NCBI GenBank assembly: GCA_017307505.1
Contig: JAFKEE010000042.1
Span: 53,153 to 117,152, forward strand
Direction of reading: 5' to 3'
DNA length: 64,000 bases
Source of the DNA: Acidobacteriota bacterium
Lineage (GTDB): Bacteria; Acidobacteriota; Terriglobia; Bryobacterales; Bryobacteraceae
In this document: positions 43,927 through 52,698 of the stretch, one piece after another
Numbering within the stretch: the first letter of the stretch is position 1
How the letters are laid out: each line of letters starts with the position of its first letter
Program-made: the position numbers and the translations under genes
Notes under the pieces: generated by a model
Database searches by the model: none
What the model was told of the DNA's origin: nothing
The model's input: the letters and a program-made list of their open reading frames with translations, nothing else

Positions 43927-44754
43927 GTGGGCACGCCGGACTCCATGAGCGATCTCTTTGTCTTTCTGACGGACTTGATGACAACCCATGCGAGCCTGTT
44001 TCAGGCACTGGGGCTGAAGCTCTTTCGGGGCTTCGCTCTCATCCTGCTCGTGTGGTTCGGGGCGAAGAGCGCCTTGGCGAGCGCGAGCGGTGAGCGTGGG
44101 TTTCACTTCGACCAGTTCGTCACCTTGGTGTTCACCATCGCCTTCGGCTACGCCATGATCGTCTACTACAACAACCCGATCCCCGGTATCGGCACGAGCT
44201 TCTACCGTCTCATTACCGATCAGGGTGCCAGCCTTGCCAAGCAGCTCAACGCTGCCACCATCCAGGAAGTGAAACAACGGTTGGATTCCATGTACCTCAG
44301 CATGGAAAGTCCGACGATGATCCTGGCGAGTGCGTTGGAGATCCTGCACTTCGCCATCCTTGTTCTCGCCATTGCCTTCGCCGAAGCGGCGGCGTTTGCG
44401 GTGATCGCCTTCGGCTATATCGCCACCGCTGTTGTGGTCCTCGTGGGGCCGGTGTTCATTCCGTTTTTCATCGTGCCGCAGATGGAGTGGCTGTTCTGGA
44501 ATTGGCTGAAGGCGCTCTTCCAGTACGCCTTCTATCCGGTGATCGCGAATGCCTACGTGTTCGTGATGGGCAGTTTGCTGAACCATTTCGTCGATTCCCA
44601 TCCGCCGCCCTACGACTCCGGCAACATCGCGCTGCTGTTTCTGCCGCTCGTGTTTCTGTTGTTTGCGTTCACCTACGGCGTGCTGAAGATCCCGTCCCTG
44701 GTGAACTCGATCTTCTCGGGCAAGTCGGGGGAGAGCGTGATCCCGCGTCTGTAA
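43927..44754 (+). CDS. trbL: T4SS multi-pass membrane protein TrbL/VirB6
   Basis: The 275-aa product has about six hydrophobic segments (for example GFALILLVWFGAKSALASAS, FVTLVFTIAFGYAMIVYY, ILVLAIAFAEAAAFAVIAFG, VVLVGPVFIPFFIVPQMEWL). The VGPVFIPFFI and F-x-NW-x-K-A segments are typical of TrbL/VirB6. It forms part of the inner-membrane translocation path. Confidence 0.9.
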   Translation: MGTPDSMSDLFVFLTDLMTTHASLFQALGLKLFRGFALILLVWFGAKSALASASGERGFHFDQFVTLVFTIAFGYAMIVYYNNPIPGIGTSFYRLITDQGASLAKQLNAATIQEVKQRLDSMYLSMESPTMILASALEILHFAILVLAIAFAEAAAFAVIAFGYIATAVVVLVGPVFIPFFIVPQMEWLFWNWLKALFQYAFYPVIANAYVFVMGSLLNHFVDSHPPPYDSGNIALLFLPLVFLLFAFTYGVLKIPSLVNSIFSGKSGESVIPRL

Positions 44755-44777
44755 GGCGAGACCAGAAGGAGACCATC

Positions 44778-45473
44778 ATGACGTCACTTGAAGCCAATCG
44801 CGTGTTGCCGGCACCGGCGGAGACCGCCGGGAGAAGCCGCCGGTATCTGGAGCAGTATGCGTCGCTGCTGGTCAGCAACCGGCATCTGCGCGTAGCCATT
44901 CTCTGCATAACACTGATGTCGCTCGGCCTGCTGATGCTGAACTGGAAGACGGTCCAGACGCTCCGGAATTTCAAGCCGCTGGTCATCCGCATCAACGAAC
45001 TCGGTCGTGCCGAGGCGGTCACCTACGACAGCCTGGCCTACCAGCCGCGCGACGCGGAGATGAAGTACTTCCTGATTCAGTTCGTCACCAAGCACTACGG
45101 CCGGATGCGGGCGACGTTCCGCGAGAACTTCGCGCGGTCGCTCTATTTCCTCGATGGACGCCTCGCCGACGCGATCATCGAGGCCAACAAGAAGAACAAA
45201 ACCATCGAGAGCTTCCTCTCCGGACAGGGCGACGAGGTGGATGTCGAGATCAGAAACGTCACCGTCGAAGACGTCCGCCAGCCGCCCTACAAGGCGACCG
45301 TGGACTTCGACAAGGTCTACTACTCCGGTGCGGACCGGGCAGAATCTCGCCGCGAGAAGTACGTCGCAAGTTTCGTGTTCGTAGTGCGTGAACGTGTGCC
45401 GAACGCGTGGATTCCGGTCAATCCCTTGGGGCTGGTCATCACCTACTTCCGCCAGGACCAGGCCTTCCGGTAG
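44778..45473 (+). CDS. trbF: T4SS assembly protein TrbF/VirB8
   Basis: The product is 231 aa from the ATG at 44778 (AGAAGGAG upstream). It has a short cytoplasmic N-terminus, one TM segment (VAILCITLMSLGLLMLNW) and a periplasmic NTF2-like domain (KPLVIRINELGRAEAVTYDS to WIPVNPLGLVITYFRQDQAF). The ending I-N-P-L-G-x-x-V-T-Y-F-R is characteristic of the TrbF family. Confidence 0.9.
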   Translation: MTSLEANRVLPAPAETAGRSRRYLEQYASLLVSNRHLRVAILCITLMSLGLLMLNWKTVQTLRNFKPLVIRINELGRAEAVTYDSLAYQPRDAEMKYFLIQFVTKHYGRMRATFRENFARSLYFLDGRLADAIIEANKKNKTIESFLSGQGDEVDVEIRNVTVEDVRQPPYKATVDFDKVYYSGADRAESRREKYVASFVFVVRERVPNAWIPVNPLGLVITYFRQDQAFR

Positions 45474-45488
45474 ACAAGGAGCCTTGCA

Positions 45489-45779
45489 ATGGTCACGAAC
45501 GTCTTCTTTGCGACAACGATCCTGTTCATGGCGATCGGCATCCTGTTGCTTCAGGAATGCAACTTCCTGATCCCGTACCGCACGCTGCTGGTCGAGCGGT
45601 ACGGGCGGGTCATCGCGATCTTCGCGGCAGCCCTGTTCTTCAATATCTACGGTCTGATGTACCTGTTCGTCCGCAAGCTGCTGCTCAAGGAAACGGGCAA
45701 GAAGCTGGCGCATGTGGAGAAGCAACTGCGTTCGGGCGAGAGCATCTCTGAAGAGCTCACCCGCCGCCTGGAGGAATGA
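45489..45779 (+). CDS. Two-TM protein of the T4SS operon
   Basis: The 96-aa product has two hydrophobic segments (VFFATTILFMAIGILLL and VIAIFAAALFFNIYGLMYLF) and a C-terminal amphipathic helix rich in Lys/Glu (LAHVEKQLRSGESISEELTR). No named family was recognised. It lies 15 nt after trbF and 4 nt before the next gene. Confidence 0.7.
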   Translation: MVTNVFFATTILFMAIGILLLQECNFLIPYRTLLVERYGRVIAIFAAALFFNIYGLMYLFVRKLLLKETGKKLAHVEKQLRSGESISEELTRRLEE

Positions 45780-45783
45780 ACTC

Positions 45784-46941
45784 ATGAGCCGCGATGGCCG
45801 GAATCACGATACGCGCCGCACTGACGAGACGTGGCAGCAACAGCCGGAGCCTACCCATCAGCACGGCAAGAACACCAACCCGGGGGTGCTCGCAGACCTC
45901 CGCGCTGTGATTGATAACGCCGCGAAGGACCGACCAGCACTCCCGGTCTTCTTCGACCGGCTGGAACAACAAGGTGTGCGGCCGGTGGCGAGCGTTCAGG
46001 CAGGCGGGCGCTGGAATGGCGTTGTCTACGAATTCCGGGGCGCCCGGGTGAAAGGCTCGCATCTCGGCCGCGCTTACACGGCCAAGGTTCTTCAACAGCG
46101 CAGAGGCGTCGGCTACGAACCGGGCCGGGATGCTGCAGCGTTGGCGCGCACGATCGGAGTTCGGGAAGACGCCGCGCGCCCCGCTCCGGTCCCGCGAAGG
46201 ATTGAGCGCGCGGAGCGGACTCGCGATGCCGCCGGCATCAGCCCGGGTGAGCGCGCCACGCTCTGGGACGTCGGTCGATTTCGCGTTGTCTCCACGGACG
46301 ATCTGGAGCGCGCACGCTATGCCGGCCACCCCAGTTTAATGCAGCAGGACCTGAAGCATCTGGCGGCTGAGGGTTACCTGGTGAGGAGTCGCGTGCCCGT
46401 GGATGGGCACGGACGCACTATGGAAGTCCTGGCGCTCACCCGAGCAGGTCGCGGTTTGTTGAAGCGCAATGCCGGCGATCAGGCGCTCTACAACGGTTTC
46501 GTGAAGCCGCGCGAGATCGTCCATGACGCCGCGCTCTACCGCATGTTCCAGAAAGAAGCGGCCCGAATCGAACGCGACGGCGGCAAGGTGCAGCGCGTGG
46601 TGCTGGACTACGAGTTGAAGAAGCGGGCCTATCGTCCGCTTGCGCAAGCCCGCAATCTGCCGCCGCTCGAATACGCTGAACGTCAGCAGGAGATTGCCCA
46701 AGAGAACGGCCTGCCTGTCGTAGACGGGCACATAGTCCTTCCTGATCTACGTGTCGAGTACGAGACGCGCGACGGTGACGAGCGCCACGTGGACCTGGAA
46801 CTCGCCACGCGAAACTACCGTGCGGCACATATCCAGGCGAAGTCGGCGGCAGGTTTCCGCGTATACGCCGACACGAGCTCCCACGCGCTTGCCGCCGCGC
46901 TCGACAACCATGACGTGATCGCGGAACTGCTCCGCATGTGA
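45784..46941 (+). CDS. Mobilization-associated protein with winged helix
   Basis: The product is 385 aa from the ATG at 45784. Residues about 35-105 (FFDRLEQQGVRPVASVQAGG, then VVYEFRGARVKGSHLGRAYT) resemble the segment that follows the nuclease core in MobA/VirD2-type relaxases. A winged-helix part follows (GERATLWDVGRFRVVSTDDL to YLVRSRVPVDGHGR), then a C-terminal domain with an acidic strand DERHVDLELATR that could be nuclease-like. The HUH three-histidine motif of a relaxase is not visible. It may act with a relaxase supplied elsewhere. Confidence 0.6.
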   Translation: MSRDGRNHDTRRTDETWQQQPEPTHQHGKNTNPGVLADLRAVIDNAAKDRPALPVFFDRLEQQGVRPVASVQAGGRWNGVVYEFRGARVKGSHLGRAYTAKVLQQRRGVGYEPGRDAAALARTIGVREDAARPAPVPRRIERAERTRDAAGISPGERATLWDVGRFRVVSTDDLERARYAGHPSLMQQDLKHLAAEGYLVRSRVPVDGHGRTMEVLALTRAGRGLLKRNAGDQALYNGFVKPREIVHDAALYRMFQKEAARIERDGGKVQRVVLDYELKKRAYRPLAQARNLPPLEYAERQQEIAQENGLPVVDGHIVLPDLRVEYETRDGDERHVDLELATRNYRAAHIQAKSAAGFRVYADTSSHALAAALDNHDVIAELLRM

Positions 46942-46952
46942 AAGGGACGATT

Positions 46953-47924
46953 ATGCTTGAGGACGCGGTCGAGAGTCTGAGCCGGACTGGTTATACGCGG
47001 GATGAGGCAGCGTTCCTATCCCTGGCTGCCACCCACTCCGGCTACTTCGTTCGCCGTCAGTTCAACGAGTTCCTGCACCAGCCGCGCGGCGGCGCAGCGG
47101 CACGCTTTATCGAAAAGCTTCTCGCTACAGGGCACGCGCAGGTGGTCCATTTTCGGCTGAACCGGCTCATCTATCACATCCGGAGTCTCAAGATCTATGC
47201 CCGGCTCGACCAGACAGATAACCGCAACCGCCGCGAGAAGGCGCCGCTCACCGTCAAGCGAAAGCTTATGTGCCTCGACTTTGTGCTCGCTCATCGCGAG
47301 CAGCGGTTCCTTGGAAGTGAGGCCGAGAAGGTCGCCTACTTCACCGAAGTGCGCGGCATCCCGATTGAACATTTGCCGGTTCGCCGCTACGAGCCGCGAG
47401 GCCCTGGTAAAGTGGCGCTGCGCTATTTTGTGGACAAACTCCCGGTCTATGTTTCAGGCAACGATGATTCACCCGTGGTCCATTTTGCCTATGTGGATGA
47501 GGGCGCCGACTCGCTCGATGCCTTCGAAACCTTCCTGAACCAGTACCGTGCGTTGTTTGCAGATCTGGGTGCATTTGAGGTCATCTATGTTGTCGCCGAT
47601 CCGCTGTGGGCGCAGAAGGCCCAGCGGGTTTTCAACCGACGCTATGCCCGTGTCGTCGATGACGTGCAGACTCAAATGTGCCGGTTCTTCGAGATGCGCC
47701 AGAAATGGGAGGCCCGTGATTTCAGTGGCTTCACTACCGAAAAAGTGATTCAGTACCGCGAAGAGAAGCAGCACTTCTCTGGCCCCCGGTTTGAGGAGTT
47801 GTACCGTCGATGGCTTTCCGGCGATGACATTCACGCATCCGCTGAAGATCGGACGGCGGAGTTTCGCGCATTCGTGCTGCCGTATGACTACGACCTGTTC
47901 GGGAGCGTTCGCCGTGCTTCCTGA
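46953..47924 (+). CDS. Hypothetical protein of the transfer operon, 323 aa
   Basis: The ATG at 46953 has a GAAAGGGA ribosome site; a GTG at 46938 overlaps the previous gene. The N-terminal half is basic (HFRLNRLIYHIRSLKIYARL, NRRREKAPLTVKRKLMCLDF) and looks DNA-binding or HTH-like; the C-terminal half has predicted strands (FEVIYVVADPLWAQKAQRVF) and a conserved-looking aromatic-charged tail. No family was recognised. Its position with the coupling protein suggests a role in DNA processing. Confidence 0.6.
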   Translation: MLEDAVESLSRTGYTRDEAAFLSLAATHSGYFVRRQFNEFLHQPRGGAAARFIEKLLATGHAQVVHFRLNRLIYHIRSLKIYARLDQTDNRNRREKAPLTVKRKLMCLDFVLAHREQRFLGSEAEKVAYFTEVRGIPIEHLPVRRYEPRGPGKVALRYFVDKLPVYVSGNDDSPVVHFAYVDEGADSLDAFETFLNQYRALFADLGAFEVIYVVADPLWAQKAQRVFNRRYARVVDDVQTQMCRFFEMRQKWEARDFSGFTTEKVIQYREEKQHFSGPRFEELYRRWLSGDDIHASAEDRTAEFRAFVLPYDYDLFGSVRRAS

Positions 47925-48069
47925 AATATCCAATGGTGGACCGGGCTGTCTGCCCGCTGAGGTCCGCAGCACGATCGAAAGCGCGGTCCGAAGGACTGCG
48001 CAACAAGGTGCCGCACTATGTGCGGGTTAGGCCAGAACGCCCGCGCGAACCGGGCGGGTGGCGATAACA

Positions 48070-48166
48070 GCGAACGGCGGTAGCGACCCCGGGATTCGTC
48101 GGGTTTCGCCCGCCAAATCCCTTGTGCACTCCTGTCGTCGCGTCACGGGTCGCTACCGCCGTTCGC
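48070..48166. repeat. Perfect 20-bp inverted repeat in the mobilization region
   Basis: The 20-nt arm at 48070-48089 (starting GCGAACGGCGG) is matched exactly by its reverse complement at 48147-48166, around a 57-nt loop. It lies in the 292-nt spacer between mobilization-type genes and an RHH-like gene ahead of the coupling protein. Origins of transfer typically have such inverted repeats beside the nic site and sit near relaxosome genes; this is the best oriT candidate in the window. A strong mRNA hairpin is the alternative. Confidence 0.6.
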
Positions 48167-48216
48167 CAGATGAAGTCTTATCAGTCGCTGGCGCGACTGC
48201 TGGAAGGAGGAATCTC

Positions 48217-48549
48217 ATGTCCTCGTTGATTGCCAAGCAACCGAAAGACACCAGGAAGCAGACCACGGTCAGCCTGAGTGGTTCCGTGCTCGCTGACCTA
48301 GAACTCTATTGCCAGTTCATCGACAGCGCGCGCGACTGGGTCATCAACGAGGCGTTGAAGGCCATCTTTCGCCGCGATAAAGCGTTCCTCGCATGGAAGG
48401 AGCGGGAACGCGGGCCGGAGTTGCAGAAAACTCCTGAGTCGGCCGCGCCCCAGTCCGGTCAAGCCCACTTGTCAGCCGCACCTACCGGGCGAGCCGACCG
48501 CGCCCGCGCTCATCGTCCGGAGACGGCCCCGGCACCGCCGGCAGCGTAG
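48217..48549 (+). CDS. Ribbon-helix-helix-like accessory protein
   Basis: The product is 110 aa from the ATG at 48217 (GGAAGGAGG upstream). KQTTVSLSGSVLADLELYCQ then DSARDWVINEALKAIFRRDK matches an RHH fold; the Pro/Ala-rich tail is disordered. Small RHH proteins of conjugative elements bind oriT and recruit the relaxase (TraJ/MobC/NikA type). It lies 50 nt downstream of the 20-bp inverted repeat and 10 nt ahead of the coupling protein gene. Confidence 0.65.
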   Translation: MSSLIAKQPKDTRKQTTVSLSGSVLADLELYCQFIDSARDWVINEALKAIFRRDKAFLAWKERERGPELQKTPESAAPQSGQAHLSAAPTGRADRARAHRPETAPAPPAA

Positions 48550-48558
48550 GGGGAGACG

Positions 48559-50565
48559 ATGCTGAGATCGATCATCCACAACCGCATGCCGATCAGCTTT
48601 GCTCTGAGTTGTGCTGTCGGCTACGCCTTGCTCCGCCAATGGCCGTTTCCCGGCGATAACGCCATCCTGCAGTTGATCCTTGCGCAGAAGCCGTGGCTCT
48701 TCGCATCCATCCGTTGGTCCTACACCGCGATGTTGTTTTCAACGCCGCTGATCGGATTCTCATCGCTTCTCGCGTTGCTCTACATCTTCGCCATTGAGGG
48801 TGATGCCACTTTGGTCCGCAATCCGCTTCCTCCGTACCCACATCCTTTGACCAGGGAACAGCTCTACTTGATCCTCGGAGAGATCCACCAGCAGAAGCGC
48901 CTCGGTCCCGTGGAGAACCCGCAATGGCTGACGATACCCGAACGCGGGCTGTTCACTGGCACCGCGGTATTCGGCGCCATCGGCTCCGGCAAGACCAGTT
49001 GCTGCATGGTCCCGTTTGCCGAGCAGATCCTTTCGTATCGCGCCGCCGATGCGGACCGCCGCATCAGCGCATTGGTCTTGGAGGTGAAGGGGGACTTCTG
49101 CTTCAAGATCCGGAAGTTGCTCGCGGCATGTGGCCGGGCCGAGGACTACGTCGAGATCAGCCTCCACTCCCAGTACCGCTACAATCCGTTGCACAACGAC
49201 CAGGACGCCTACGCGCTTGCCTTCGGAATCGCATCCTTATTGAACAACCTGTTCGGCCGCGGCAAGGAACCGTTCTGGCAACAAGCCTACACGAACCTGG
49301 TCAAGTTCATCATCCTCTTGCACAAGGTGCTCTATGACTACGTCACGCTGTTCGACGTGTACGCCTGCGCGATCAATCCGGCGTTGCTCCAACGCAAGAT
49401 CGAGGAAGGCGACGCGCGCTTCCACGGTGAATACGTATTGGTCGACGTCGAGGTTTTCGAACAGCACGCGGCGCTCGACAGCCACGGCTTCGAAATGGAT
49501 GAAGAGCTGGGCCGCATGAAGGCGCCATTCACCGAAGCGCTGCAGCAGCGTCTCGCGGACGACTCCATCCCCCACGAACTTCAGTCGGAGACATCCGCCG
49601 GCACACAGCACGAACCCATTCGCGACGAACGCAAGAAACAGGAATTCGAAGCGGTGAAGCGTTGGTTCTTCGAGGACTGGCAGCGCATCGAGCCCAAGCT
49701 CCGGACGTCTATCGTCGAAGGCATCTCGGTTTTCCTCTCTTTGTTCGATGACAACCCGGATGTAAAACGCGTCTTCTGCCCGCCGAAGGAGACGTATGAT
49801 CCTGTGGCGAACCGTAGCGGACGCTACGGCGTTCCGCTGTCGCCCTTCAGTGAGCAGATCGAACAAGGCAAAGTGGTGGCGCTGAACTTTCCTGTTTCGC
49901 TGAACCCCGGCCTTGCGAAGACCATCGGCACGCTTATGAAACAGGATTTCCAACGGGCTGTCTTGAATCGCATCCCGAAGATGGAACAGGCGCAGGACCG
50001 CCACTTCCGCGAAGTCCTGTTCCTCTGCGACGAATACCAGTCGTTTGCGACAGTTGGCGAGAGCGACCCCTCAGGCGATGAGAAGTTCTTCGCGCTGGCA
50101 CGCCAGGCCAAGTGCATTTCCATCGTAGCGACGCAGTCGGTGAGCTCGCTGCGATCCACACTGACCGGTGAAGCGTGGCGCAGCCTGCTACAGACGTTCC
50201 GCACCAAGATCTTCCTCGCGCTCAGCGATGACTTCAGCGCGGAAATGGCGAGCAAGCTCTGTGGCAAGGAAGACATGCTCCGGCCCAGCTACTCCATCAG
50301 CGAAAACGGGCAGGATGCGCGCGTCAGCATTCTCACCGGCCGGGCGACTGCCCACCGGGCCACGTTGAGTACATCGAAAAGCTACAACACGCAGACGCTC
50401 CCGACGTTCGAGCCAAAGATCTTTGCCGAACTGAAGAACGCCCAGGCAATCGTATTGGCGTACGACGGCCTGAACCCGTTGCCGCCAACGTTCTGCTACC
50501 TGAAACCCTATTACCTTGATCCTGATATCAGCTACTTCGATCACCTTGCCGCGGGGAGGATCTGA
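48559..50565 (+). CDS. traG: Type IV coupling protein (TraG/VirD4 family)
   Basis: The 668-aa product has two N-terminal TM segments (about residues 10-25 and 55-80), Walker A FGAIGSGKTSC (about 133-141) and Walker B VLFLCDEYQSF. IVATQSVSSLRS and a TraM-recognition-type C-terminal region (ALSDDFSAEMASKLCGKEDM) are also present. Coupling proteins link the relaxosome to the T4SS channel. An insertion-like helical region lies between the two Walker motifs (about 270-400). Confidence 0.9.
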   Translation: MLRSIIHNRMPISFALSCAVGYALLRQWPFPGDNAILQLILAQKPWLFASIRWSYTAMLFSTPLIGFSSLLALLYIFAIEGDATLVRNPLPPYPHPLTREQLYLILGEIHQQKRLGPVENPQWLTIPERGLFTGTAVFGAIGSGKTSCCMVPFAEQILSYRAADADRRISALVLEVKGDFCFKIRKLLAACGRAEDYVEISLHSQYRYNPLHNDQDAYALAFGIASLLNNLFGRGKEPFWQQAYTNLVKFIILLHKVLYDYVTLFDVYACAINPALLQRKIEEGDARFHGEYVLVDVEVFEQHAALDSHGFEMDEELGRMKAPFTEALQQRLADDSIPHELQSETSAGTQHEPIRDERKKQEFEAVKRWFFEDWQRIEPKLRTSIVEGISVFLSLFDDNPDVKRVFCPPKETYDPVANRSGRYGVPLSPFSEQIEQGKVVALNFPVSLNPGLAKTIGTLMKQDFQRAVLNRIPKMEQAQDRHFREVLFLCDEYQSFATVGESDPSGDEKFFALARQAKCISIVATQSVSSLRSTLTGEAWRSLLQTFRTKIFLALSDDFSAEMASKLCGKEDMLRPSYSISENGQDARVSILTGRATAHRATLSTSKSYNTQTLPTFEPKIFAELKNAQAIVLAYDGLNPLPPTFCYLKPYYLDPDISYFDHLAAGRI

Positions 50566-50566
50566 C

Positions 50567-50797
50567 ATGGTGATGAAACAGGCCCGACCGAGTCTGGCGA
50601 GCTTGATTGCGGAGGTGCATTGTCTCGCCACCGGTCGGGCAATCACGATTGCCGAGGCACGCGAGTACTTCAAGGACCCCAAATGCTTGGCCGATGTCGT
50701 CTGGCGGAGCGGAGTGCTGCACAATCCGCCCGGACATCTCCGACTTCAACAACTGCTCGACGCTGGCAAGCGACGGGAGCACGCCAATGGGTTTTGA
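50567..50797 (+). CDS. Small hypothetical protein between traG and trbB
   Basis: The product is 76 aa from the ATG at 50567 (GGGGAGGA upstream), 1 nt after the traG stop. It is helical (LASLIAEVHCLATGRAITIA, LRLQQLLDAGKRRE), overlaps the trbB start by 11 nt, and has no recognised family. Confidence 0.6.
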   Translation: MVMKQARPSLASLIAEVHCLATGRAITIAEAREYFKDPKCLADVVWRSGVLHNPPGHLRLQQLLDAGKRREHANGF

Positions 50798-51767
50798 GTT
50801 GATCCTGCCGTTCCTTCGTCCTATCGAACATCTGATCCTCGACACCGAGATCTCGGAAATCATGGTGAACGGCTCTGGGCGAATTTTCGTCGAGCGCCAT
50901 GGTGACCTGACCGAGATCGCCGATGTCCGGCTAACAGAGAAGAACCTGCAAGTCGCTGTCCGGAACATCGCCCGGTCCCTCGGTGACGAGATCAACGAAG
51001 TGCAACCGCTTCTTGATTCCCGGCTCCCGGACGGTTCCCGCGTTGCGGCGGTGATCCCGCCTTGCAGCATTGGCGGCACAACCCTGACAATCCGTAAGTT
51101 TCATTCGCAGCGATTCACTGCCGAGGAACTGGTTCGTATCGGATCTCTGACACGGGGCCTATTGCATCAAATCCGGGTTGCGATCGAGAACCGCGAGAAC
51201 ATCCTTATCAGCGGCGGCACCGGCACTGGAAAGACTACCCTCTTGAACGCCCTCGCCAACTTCATCGGCGACCGTGAGCGAATCGTCCTGATCGAGGACA
51301 CGGCGGAAATCCAGCTTGAGAAGCCGAACCTGGTGCGGTTCGAGGCGCGCCGTGAGCAGCCCGGCATTCCGGCGGTCGCGATCCGCGACTTGGTTCGCGC
51401 CACGCTCCGGCACCGCCCGGACCGCATCGTCCTCGGTGAGGTGCGCGGTGGTGAAGCGTTTGATCTGCTCCAGGCTTTGAACACCGGCCACTCGGGGACC
51501 CTATCCACCATCCACGCAAACTCAGCTCAGCAAGCCATCACTCGCATCACGAGCTGTGTTCTTCAGGCCGGTGTGGAACTCCCCTACGCCGCCATCCGCG
51601 CCAATATCGCCGACGCCATCCAACTGCTCCTGCACATCGAACGCCGCCACGGCAAACGCTATGCAGCCGAACTGATGAGGATCGAACGCTATGAGCCAGG
51701 TCAGGACCAATACAAACTCAAGACCCTTTTCGAGCGCACCGACAGATCGTCAACGGATGGATGTTGA
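50787..51767 (+). CDS. trbB: T4SS hexameric ATPase TrbB/VirB11
   Basis: The product is 326 aa from the ATG at 50787. The N-terminal domain has ISEIMVNGSGRIFVERHG; the ATPase core has Walker A SGGTGTGKTTLLN (about 143-150), Asp-box VLIEDTAEIQLEKPN, the Walker B region RIVLGEVRGGEAFDLLQAL and the His box TGHSGTLSTIHANSA. It powers the secretion channel from the cytoplasmic side. Confidence 0.95.
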   Translation: MGFELILPFLRPIEHLILDTEISEIMVNGSGRIFVERHGDLTEIADVRLTEKNLQVAVRNIARSLGDEINEVQPLLDSRLPDGSRVAAVIPPCSIGGTTLTIRKFHSQRFTAEELVRIGSLTRGLLHQIRVAIENRENILISGGTGTGKTTLLNALANFIGDRERIVLIEDTAEIQLEKPNLVRFEARREQPGIPAVAIRDLVRATLRHRPDRIVLGEVRGGEAFDLLQALNTGHSGTLSTIHANSAQQAITRITSCVLQAGVELPYAAIRANIADAIQLLLHIERRHGKRYAAELMRIERYEPGQDQYKLKTLFERTDRSSTDGC

Positions 51768-52614
51768 AGTGCCCGTCCGGTACCTGTGCGAGAACTTCCG
51801 CCCGGACGACCGCCTCGCTGTAGTGCTGATCCAGAAGGAGACGCATCGTGTCGTTCAGCGAATCGCCACCGCGGAGAAGATCGCAGCCCCCGGCTTCCAG
51901 GCCTGGCTGCGTCACGAGAACGCGCAGCGGTGCGAGGTGTACGTATCGATGAACACGATCAAGCTATGCAGCCGTGGACGCACCAAGGATGACATCGCCG
52001 AAGTCCGGCACATCTACCTCGACTTCGACGACAACGGCACTGCCGCCGTGCAGGTGCTCATGCAACGGCAGGACGTGCCCACACCCAACTACTTGGTGAA
52101 CTCGTCGTCTGGCAAATGGCAGGTGGTGTGGAAGGTAGAAGGCTTCGGTATGGAGGAGGCAGAACGCCTTATGCGCCACCTCGTCCGCGAGACCGGCGCC
52201 GATCCGGCGGCCACTGACTCCAGCCGCGTGCTCCGTCTTCCGGGCTTCATGAACCACAAATACTCGAAGCCCTTCCCGGTCCGTGTTGAGACGCGATCCG
52301 AACGGACCTACGGCCCCGAGCATTTCCCCGCTGTGCCCAACGAGGGCCAAGGTGGGCGCGCGCTGGTGGGCAAGGAACACGCGGAGAGGTCCAGTTTCCC
52401 TCATACCGGCATCACGCAATCCGAGCGCGATTGGGCCTACGCCAAACGTGCCCTCGCACGCGGCGATCCCCCTGAAGTGGTGATCGCCGCAATCGCGCGC
52501 CATCGTGCCGGCGAGAAGAGTGGCGCGTACGCCTACGCGGAACGCACGGTCCGGAAAGCCGGTGAGGCTCTGGTGGCCGAGCGGCAATCATCCAGAAACG
52601 GATTTGACCGCTGA
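51691..52614 (+). CDS. RepB-like primase (archaeo-eukaryotic primase family)
   Basis: The 307-aa product begins at ATG 51691 within the trbB 3' end, or possibly ATG 51757. It has the RepB_primase pattern: VRHIYLDFDDNGTAAV (catalytic Asp pair), NYLVNSSSGKWQVVWKVEGF and TDSSRVLRLPGFMNHKYSKP, and a C-terminal helical part ending KSGAYAYAERTVRKAGEALV. Such proteins prime plasmid or ICE replication. A fragment similar to its C-terminus recurs at 61111-61230. Confidence 0.85.
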   Translation: MSQVRTNTNSRPFSSAPTDRQRMDVEVPVRYLCENFRPDDRLAVVLIQKETHRVVQRIATAEKIAAPGFQAWLRHENAQRCEVYVSMNTIKLCSRGRTKDDIAEVRHIYLDFDDNGTAAVQVLMQRQDVPTPNYLVNSSSGKWQVVWKVEGFGMEEAERLMRHLVRETGADPAATDSSRVLRLPGFMNHKYSKPFPVRVETRSERTYGPEHFPAVPNEGQGGRALVGKEHAERSSFPHTGITQSERDWAYAKRALARGDPPEVVIAAIARHRAGEKSGAYAYAERTVRKAGEALVAERQSSRNGFDR

Positions 52615-52698
52615 TGATGCAGGTTACTTGCACTGGTGAGGAAAAGAAGAGTCACCTCCCCTCCGTCCAGAAACACCCCCCAAAAGCGCGGACATCAC

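Noticed and set aside
44784..45785. 333-aa - strand frame opposite trbF
   Set aside because: Asp/Arg/Gln-rich shadow of a recognised VirB8-family gene.
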